DNA of 18,402 nucleotides from assembly GCA_028291445.1 (NCBI GenBank), contig JAQGIA010000316.1, positions 1 to 18,402 on the forward strand, written 5' to 3'. Both the position numbers and the translations under genes were made by a program. The number at the start of each line of letters is the position of its first letter. The first letter of the stretch is position 1. The DNA is from Belnapia sp. Lineage in GTDB: Bacteria > Pseudomonadota > Alphaproteobacteria > Acetobacterales > Acetobacteraceae. The notes under the pieces were generated by a model. It saw nothing but the letters and a program-made list of their open reading frames with translations. It had not been told where the DNA came from and ran no database searches. Shown here one piece after another: positions 13,481 through 18,402 of this stretch.

Positions 13481-15582
13481 GCCGGCGGCAGCCTGAGGGC
13501 GAGCAGGACGACCGAATGCGCGGCGACCATCACCGTGCCTCCTTGCAAGGGATGCCCATCGGCATCGGGGGCTGCGGTATCGAGCACGAGGGACCAGCCG
13601 AGGTCCGGCGGCGGCAAGCTGAATTCATGCGGAGCACCATCGGCATTCATCAGGAGAAGGGTCGCGTCCACGCTGCCATCGGGAGCTTCCATGGCCCGTC
13701 GCAGCGCTAGCGTCCGGGCCTCGGGCTGGTTCCAGGCCTCGGTGTCCATGTCCCGGCCATATTGATCGAACCAGGCGATATCCTGCAGTCCGGGCCGGAT
13801 CGCCACGCCGCCATGCAGGAAGTTCGCCGGGCGCAACGGCGGCAGCCGGTGGCGCAGCGCGACGAGCCGGGCAGTGAAGCGGCGCAGCGCCGTGGCCTCC
13901 GGCGTCGCGGCATGCCGCCAATCGATCCAGCTGATCTCGTTGTCCTGACAATAGGCATTGTTGTTGCCGCCCTGGGTGCGGTCCAGCTCGTCGCCGGCCA
14001 GCAGCATCGGCGTGCCGGCGGAGGCGAGCAGCGTCGCCAGCATGGCCCGCGTCACCGCCGCACGGGTGGCGTTGATGGCCGGGTCGTCGGTATGGCCTTC
14101 CACGCCCCAGTTGTTGCTGTGGTTGTCGGCATGGCCGTCGCGGTTCTCCTCGCCATTGGCCAGGTTGTGCCGCTGCTCATAGGCGTTGGTGTCGCGCAAC
14201 GTGTAGCCATCGTGGCTGGCCAGGAAGTTCACGCTGGCCCAGGGGCGGCGGCGCCGATGGTCGAACAGATCCGCCGAGCCGGTCAGGCGGGCCGCGAGGT
14301 CGCTGCGCATGCCGCTGTCACCGCGCCAGAAACGACGGATGCCGTCGCGGTAGCGGTCGTTCCATTCGGCGAAGCCGGGCGGGTGGTTGCCGAGCTGGTA
14401 GCCGCCCGGGCCGATGTCCCAAGGCTCCGAGATCAGCTTCACATGAGCCAGCACCGGGTCCTGGCGGATCGCGTCGAAGAAGCCGCTGCCCTGGTCGAAG
14501 CCGCCGGGTTCACGCCCCAGGATCGTGCCGAGGTCGAAGCGGAAGCCGTCGACATGGTAGTGCTGGACCCAGTAGCGCAGGCTGTCCATCACCATCTGCA
14601 ACACGCGCGGATGGCTGATGTTCAGCGTATTGCCGGTGCCGGTATCGTTGATATGGGCGCGCGCGTCACCCGGCATCAGCCGGTAGTAGGAGGCGTTGTC
14701 GAGGCCGCGCCAGGACAGCGTCGGACCCATTTCGCTGCCCTCCGCGGTGTGGTTGTAGACCACGTCGAGGATGACCTCGATGCCCGCGGCATGCAGCCGG
14801 CGAACCGCCACCTTCAGCTCGTTGCGCATCCAGGGCTCGACCAGGTAGCGCGGCTCGGGCGCGAAGAAGCCGAGGGTCGAATAGCCCCAGTAATTGCGCA
14901 GGCCCTTCGCCACCAGGAAGCGGTCCTGCAGGAAGGCGTGGATCGGCAGCAGCTCGACCGCGGTGACGCCGAGGCCACGCAGGTGGTCGATGATGCGCGG
15001 ATCGGCCAGGGCGCTGAAGGTGCCGCGTTCGCGCGGCGCGATATCCTCCCGCAGCATGGTCAGGCCGCGCACATGCGCCTCGTAGATGACCGTGCGATCC
15101 CAGGGCACGCAGGGCGGCTGGTCGTCGCCCCAGTGGAAACTGTCGTCGACGACGACCGATTTCGGCATGGCGGGGGCACTGTCGCGCCGATCGAAGCTCA
15201 GGTCGGCGCGGGCGGCGCCGACCCGGTAGCCGAACAGCACATCGGACCAGCGGACCTCGCCAGCGAGCTGCCGCGCATAGGGATCGAGCAGCAGCTTGTG
15301 CGGGTTGAAGCGATGCCCGTCGCGCGGCTCGTAGGGGCCATGCGCCCGGAACCCGTAAAGCTGGCCGGGGCCGGCATTCGGCAGGTAGCCGTGCCAGACC
15401 TCGTCGGTGCATTCCGGCAGCGGCAGGCGGGCGACCTCCCGCCGGCCGGATTGATCGAACAGGCAAAGATCGATCCGGGCGGCATGCGCGGAAAAAACCG
15501 CGAAATTGACGCCGAGCCCATCCCAACTCGCCCCCAGCGGATAGCTCCGCCCGGGCCATAACCGCGTCGGTATCGGCGGCAT
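13477..15582 (-). CDS. glgX: Glycogen debranching enzyme (isoamylase type, GH13)
   Basis: Hydrolyses alpha-1,6 branches of glycogen-like glucan and releases linear maltooligosaccharides that MalQ and TreY/TreZ can use. The length, 701 residues, fits GlgX. The N-terminal CBM48 region has PLGASWDGLGVNFAVFS (15-31) and GYLPNAGPGQLYGFRAHGPY (65-84). The barrel shows YEAHVRGLT (167-175), the GlgX hallmark GLRNYWGYSTLGFFAPEPRY (227-246), DVVYNHTAEG (273-282), nucleophile Asp350 in GFRFDLGTILGRE, acid/base Glu386 in LISEPWDIGPGGY, and Asp458 in LASHDGYTL. The later segment GTPMLLAGDELDRTQGGNNN is also family-specific. ATG 15582 comes one base after the glgB TAG, so it is tightly coupled. A secreted pullulanase is unlikely because there is no signal peptide. 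Confidence 0.96.
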   Translation of the reverse strand: MPPIPTRLWPGRSYPLGASWDGLGVNFAVFSAHAARIDLCLFDQSGRREVARLPLPECTDEVWHGYLPNAGPGQLYGFRAHGPYEPRDGHRFNPHKLLLDPYARQLAGEVRWSDVLFGYRVGAARADLSFDRRDSAPAMPKSVVVDDSFHWGDDQPPCVPWDRTVIYEAHVRGLTMLREDIAPRERGTFSALADPRIIDHLRGLGVTAVELLPIHAFLQDRFLVAKGLRNYWGYSTLGFFAPEPRYLVEPWMRNELKVAVRRLHAAGIEVILDVVYNHTAEGSEMGPTLSWRGLDNASYYRLMPGDARAHINDTGTGNTLNISHPRVLQMVMDSLRYWVQHYHVDGFRFDLGTILGREPGGFDQGSGFFDAIRQDPVLAHVKLISEPWDIGPGGYQLGNHPPGFAEWNDRYRDGIRRFWRGDSGMRSDLAARLTGSADLFDHRRRRPWASVNFLASHDGYTLRDTNAYEQRHNLANGEENRDGHADNHSNNWGVEGHTDDPAINATRAAVTRAMLATLLASAGTPMLLAGDELDRTQGGNNNAYCQDNEISWIDWRHAATPEATALRRFTARLVALRHRLPPLRPANFLHGGVAIRPGLQDIAWFDQYGRDMDTEAWNQPEARTLALRRAMEAPDGSVDATLLLMNADGAPHEFSLPPPDLGWSLVLDTAAPDADGHPLQGGTVMVAAHSVVLLALRLPPA

Positions 15583-15583
15583 C

Positions 15584-17740
15584 CTAGCGTTGCGGCATCA
15601 GCACGAGGACCGCGAGCGGCGGCAGGTACAGCGATAGCGACTGGGCGAAGCCGTGGCTGGCGACGGCCGCAGTCTGCACCGCGCCGCCATTGCCGCTGTT
15701 GGTCCCGCCATAGGCGGCGCCGTCGGTGTTCAGCACTTCCTGCCAGGCGCCATCCAGCGGTACGCCGATGCGATAATCCTGCGCCGGCACCGGAGTGAGG
15801 TTGCAGACCACCAGCGCCGGCGGGTCATCCGGCCCGCCCTGGCGCAGATAGGCGAAGACGCTGCGTGCGCTGTCGTCGCCGATGATCCAGCGGAAGCCCT
15901 CCGGCGAGGCGTCGCGCGCATGCAGGGCCGGAATGCTGCGATAGGCATCGTTCAGGTCGTGCACCAGCTGTTGCACGCCACGATGCCGCGCATCGTCGAG
16001 CAATGCCCAGGGGATGGTCCCGTCGTGATTCCACTCGGTCGGCTGGGCCAGCTCGGTGCCCATGAAGACCAGCTTCTTGCCGGGATGCGTCCACATGAAG
16101 CCGAGATAGGCCCGCAGGTTGGCGAATTTCTGCCACTCGTCACCCGGCATCTTCCCCAGCAGCGAGCCCTTGCCATAGACGAACTCGTCATGGCTCAACG
16201 GCAGGATGAAACGCTCGCTCCAGGCATAGACCAGACCGAAGGTGAGCTGGCCGTGATGATACTTGCGGTGGATCGGGTCCTGCTCGATGTAGTGCAGGGT
16301 GTCGTTCATCCACCCCATGTTCCACTTGTAGGCGAAGCCGAGGCCGCCGGAATGGACGAACTCGGTGACGCCGGGCCAGGCGGTGCTTTCCTCCGCCACC
16401 ACGATGGCGCCGGGGCAGCGTTCGCCGACGGCGGTGTTCAGCTCGCGCAGGAAGGCGACGGCCTCCAGGTTCTCACGGCCGCCGTTGCGGTTCGGGATCC
16501 ATTCGCCGGCCGGGCGGGAATAGTCGCGGTACAGCATGGAGGCCACCGCATCGACGCGGAGGCCATCGACGTGGAAGTGCTCCAGCCAGAACATCGCGGC
16601 GGCGAGCAGGAAGCCGCGCACCTCGTTGCGGCCGAAGTTATAGATCGCGGTATTCCAGTCGCGGTGGAATCCCTCGCGTGGATCGGCATGCTCGTAGAGC
16701 GCGGTACCATCGAAGCGGTAGAGCCCATGCGCATCGGTCGGGAAATGCGCCGGCACCCAGTCGAGGATGACGCCGACGCCGGCGGCATGGGCACGATCGA
16801 CGAAGCGGGCAAAGCCCATGGGCGAGCCGAAGCGGGCGCTGGGAGCAAACATGCCGAGCGGCTGATAGCCCCAGGAGCCGCCGAAGGGATGCTCCATGAT
16901 CGGCATGAATTCGACATGGGTGAAGCCCATGCCCTGCACATAGGGAATCAGCCGGTCGGCCAGCCGGTCCCAGTCGGGCGCCTCGCCGGTCGCATCGCGC
17001 CACCAGGAGCCCGCATGCACCTCATAAACGGACATCGGGGCGTCCGGCGCATGCCGGGCGGCGCGGCCTTCCATCCAGGCGCCATCGGTCCAGGGGAAGG
17101 GCGCCGGGTCGGCGATGCGCGAGGCGGTCGCCGGCGGCAATTCCGTGGCCAGCGCCAGTGGGTCGGCCTTGAGCGGCAGGGTGCCGCCGTCGGGGCCGAC
17201 CAGCTCGTATTTGTAGGACATGCCCGGGCGCAGGCCGGGGATGAACAGCTCCCAGACGCCGGCCTCGCGCCGCGCCCGCATCGGGTGGCGGCGGCCGTCC
17301 CAGTTGTTGAAGCTGCCGACGACCGAGACGCGCCGTGCATTCGGCGCCCAGAGCGCGAAGCGCACGCCGGCGACGCCGTCGACCGCCATGGCCTGCGCGC
17401 CGAAGACCTTGGCCATCTCGAAGTGCCGGCCCTCGGCGAAGAGATGCAGATCGAGCGAACCCAGCAGCAGGCCGAAGCTGTAGGGGTCCTCGGTCTCCTG
17501 CACCGAACCGGGCCAGTCGATGCGGAGGCGATAGGGCACCTGGCGCGAGACCCGGCCGGCGAAGAGCCCGCCGGTGTGGATCTGCTCCAGACCACCGAGC
17601 ACCTCGCCGCTGTCCCGCGCCAGCACGGTGACGCCGCGCGCCCCCGGCTGCAGGGTGCGGATCTCGTCGCCATGCGGCCCGAGGATGGCGAAGGGGTCGC
17701 CGTGCTGCCCGGCGACGAGGGCTTCCATGCCGTCGATCAT
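15584..17740 (-). CDS. glgB: 1,4-alpha-glucan branching enzyme (GH13)
   Basis: Introduces alpha-1,6 branches into linear alpha-1,4-glucan. At 718 residues it is a full-length two-N-domain GlgB: N1 about 1-105 ([11 protein letters not shown]), CBM48 about 120-215 ([23 protein letters not shown] fold, given here as positions 128-150), barrel about 237-600, and a C-terminal beta domain. Catalytic residues are Asp397 ([15 protein letters not shown]), Glu450 ([13 protein letters not shown]) and Asp518 ([15 protein letters not shown]). Other matches are [19 protein letters not shown] and [20 protein letters not shown] 17740 overlaps the stop of the maltokinase-domain gene as ATGA. Its place directly after that gene is typical of clusters where glucan is built from maltose-1-phosphate by GlgE. 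Confidence 0.97.
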   Translation of the reverse strand: MIDGMEALVAGQHGDPFAILGPHGDEIRTLQPGARGVTVLARDSGEVLGGLEQIHTGGLFAGRVSRQVPYRLRIDWPGSVQETEDPYSFGLLLGSLDLHLFAEGRHFEMAKVFGAQAMAVDGVAGVRFALWAPNARRVSVVGSFNNWDGRRHPMRARREAGVWELFIPGLRPGMSYKYELVGPDGGTLPLKADPLALATELPPATASRIADPAPFPWTDGAWMEGRAARHAPDAPMSVYEVHAGSWWRDATGEAPDWDRLADRLIPYVQGMGFTHVEFMPIMEHPFGGSWGYQPLGMFAPSARFGSPMGFARFVDRAHAAGVGVILDWVPAHFPTDAHGLYRFDGTALYEHADPREGFHRDWNTAIYNFGRNEVRGFLLAAAMFWLEHFHVDGLRVDAVASMLYRDYSRPAGEWIPNRNGGRENLEAVAFLRELNTAVGERCPGAIVVAEESTAWPGVTEFVHSGGLGFAYKWNMGWMNDTLHYIEQDPIHRKYHHGQLTFGLVYAWSERFILPLSHDEFVYGKGSLLGKMPGDEWQKFANLRAYLGFMWTHPGKKLVFMGTELAQPTEWNHDGTIPWALLDDARHRGVQQLVHDLNDAYRSIPALHARDASPEGFRWIIGDDSARSVFAYLRQGGPDDPPALVVCNLTPVPAQDYRIGVPLDGAWQEVLNTDGAAYGGTNSGNGGAVQTAAVASHGFAQSLSLYLPPLAVLVLMPQR

Positions 17741-18402
17741 GGTGCAATCCGATCAGCGAGGGCGGCGAGGCCGCGCAGGGGGATTCCGATCCAGGCGGGT
17801 CGGTTGGCCGCCTCGTAGCGGATCTCGTAGCCCGCCTTCTCCAGCAGGAAGAGGTCGAGCAGCGCCGCCTCGGCACCCGCAGGCTCCCAGGCGTTCTCGG
17901 CGGCGGTCTCGACCACGCGGTAGGCCTCCAGGAAGGCGGCGGAGGCTTCGCGCTGCCAGCGCTGGATCAGCCCGGCACGGCGTTCCGTGGGCGCCGCGGT
18001 CGCGGCACCAGAGGCCTCGGTCGCCACCGCCACGGCGGCGGCATAATCGAGGCTCCGCAGCAGCCCGGCGACGTCGCGCAGCGGGCTGCCCTTGGCGCGG
18101 CGTTCGTAGAGGGACCGCGCCGGCTCGCCCTCGAAGTCGACGATGACGGCATCGCCCTGGGCGACCAGCACCTGGCCCAGGTGGAAGTCGCCATGCACGC
18201 GGGTCTTCAGCGCGCCATCGGCCGAGAGCGCCAGGCGATGCGCCGCATCGCGCAGGGCGTCGCGCTTGGCCAGCAGCCGTGCCGCCAGCGGTGCGATATC
18301 CTCCGGCAGGTCCTTGCGAGCCGCGAGCAGGTCGTGCGCCGGCTCGAGCTGCTCCAGCGCGCCCTTGGCCCAGGCGAGGCGGTCGGCCTCGGTCGCCACC
18401 TC
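17737..18402 (-). CDS. treS: Maltokinase domain, probably C-terminal part of a TreS-maltokinase fusion (5' end cut)
   Basis: The last 221 codons of a gene that enters from the right edge. What is seen is the C-terminal lobe of an aminoglycoside-phosphotransferase-like maltose kinase: the catalytic loop [11 protein letters not shown], the metal-binding [12 protein letters not shown], the maltokinase-specific [20 protein letters not shown], and the C-terminal [19 protein letters not shown]. Maltokinase makes maltose-1-phosphate from maltose and ATP. In many proteobacteria this domain is fused behind trehalose synthase (TreS, trehalose to maltose), next to glgB; whether the TreS half exists here cannot be seen, so the symbol is an inference. 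A stand-alone maltokinase is the alternative. No true start lies in the window, and the GTG near the edge is not taken as one. Confidence 0.85.
   Translation of the reverse strand, partial: EVATEADRLAWAKGALEQLEPAHDLLAARKDLPEDIAPLAARLLAKRDALRDAAHRLALSADGALKTRVHGDFHLGQVLVAQGDAVIVDFEGEPARSLYERRAKGSPLRDVAGLLRSLDYAAAVAVATEASGAATAAPTERRAGLIQRWQREASAAFLEAYRVVETAAENAWEPAGAEAALLDLFLLEKAGYEIRYEAANRPAWIGIPLRGLAALADRIAP

Noticed and set aside
15653..17818. A 721-codon open frame on the plus strand opposite glgB
   Set aside because: It is a shadow of a full-length branching enzyme with every catalytic residue on the other strand.
1..18402. CRISPR arrays, tRNA or rRNA genes, insertion-sequence ends, toxin-antitoxin or phage-defence genes
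   Set aside because: I looked for regularly spaced repeats, cloverleaf-like stretches, transposase motifs and defence-type domains and saw none; the only repeats are the short tandem ones and hairpins listed.

Overview
The window is very GC-rich DNA, densely coded, and looks like the chromosome of an alphaproteobacterium. The Rhodospirillales/Acetobacteraceae are a reasonable guess, inferred from base composition, protein style and the trehalose/glycogen cluster; no rRNA or tRNA is present to prove it. Every gene is on the minus strand except one DNA glycosylase. I see no insertion sequence, prophage, CRISPR array, tRNA or rRNA.

Layout, left to right. 1-2313 is an OmpR/EnvZ-type two-component pair read leftward: the response regulator (1594-2313) comes first, then the histidine kinase (1-1597, its last residues cut by the window edge). 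2314-2556 is a divergent promoter region with a strong hairpin. 2557-3291 (+) is an AlkA-type 3-methyladenine DNA glycosylase. 3292-3459 is a convergent intergenic stretch, unusually AT-rich. 3460-3831 is an unrecognised 123-residue acidic protein with an excellent ribosome binding site. 3846-5354 is a dihydropyrimidinase/hydantoinase. 5355-5437 holds a perfect 13-bp inverted repeat over the hydantoinase ribosome binding site, plus part of a 27-bp tandem repeat that runs across the otsA stop codon.

From 5438 to the right edge, seven genes in one direction form a trehalose/alpha-glucan operon. In transcription order they are a maltokinase-domain gene (probably a TreS-maltokinase fusion, 5' part missing), glgB, glgX, treZ, malQ, treY and otsA. 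The junctions are 4-bp ATGA overlaps or gaps of 1-2 nt, so the genes are probably translationally coupled.

Together the enzymes link trehalose and glycogen-like glucan in both directions. TreS/maltokinase would feed maltose-1-phosphate to a GlgE-type polymerase (not in the window). GlgB branches the glucan, GlgX debranches it, MalQ reshuffles the short chains, and TreY/TreZ turn maltooligosaccharides into trehalose. OtsA adds a separate route from UDP-glucose and glucose-6-phosphate. The likely physiological role is osmotic, desiccation or carbon-storage control. No glgA, glgC, glgP, glgE or otsB lies in the window.

I found no clearly new biological system. The best leads are the hairpin that would hide the hydantoinase ribosome binding site, the unknown gene coupled to that hydantoinase, the AT-rich island, and the tandem repeats inside otsA and the histidine kinase.
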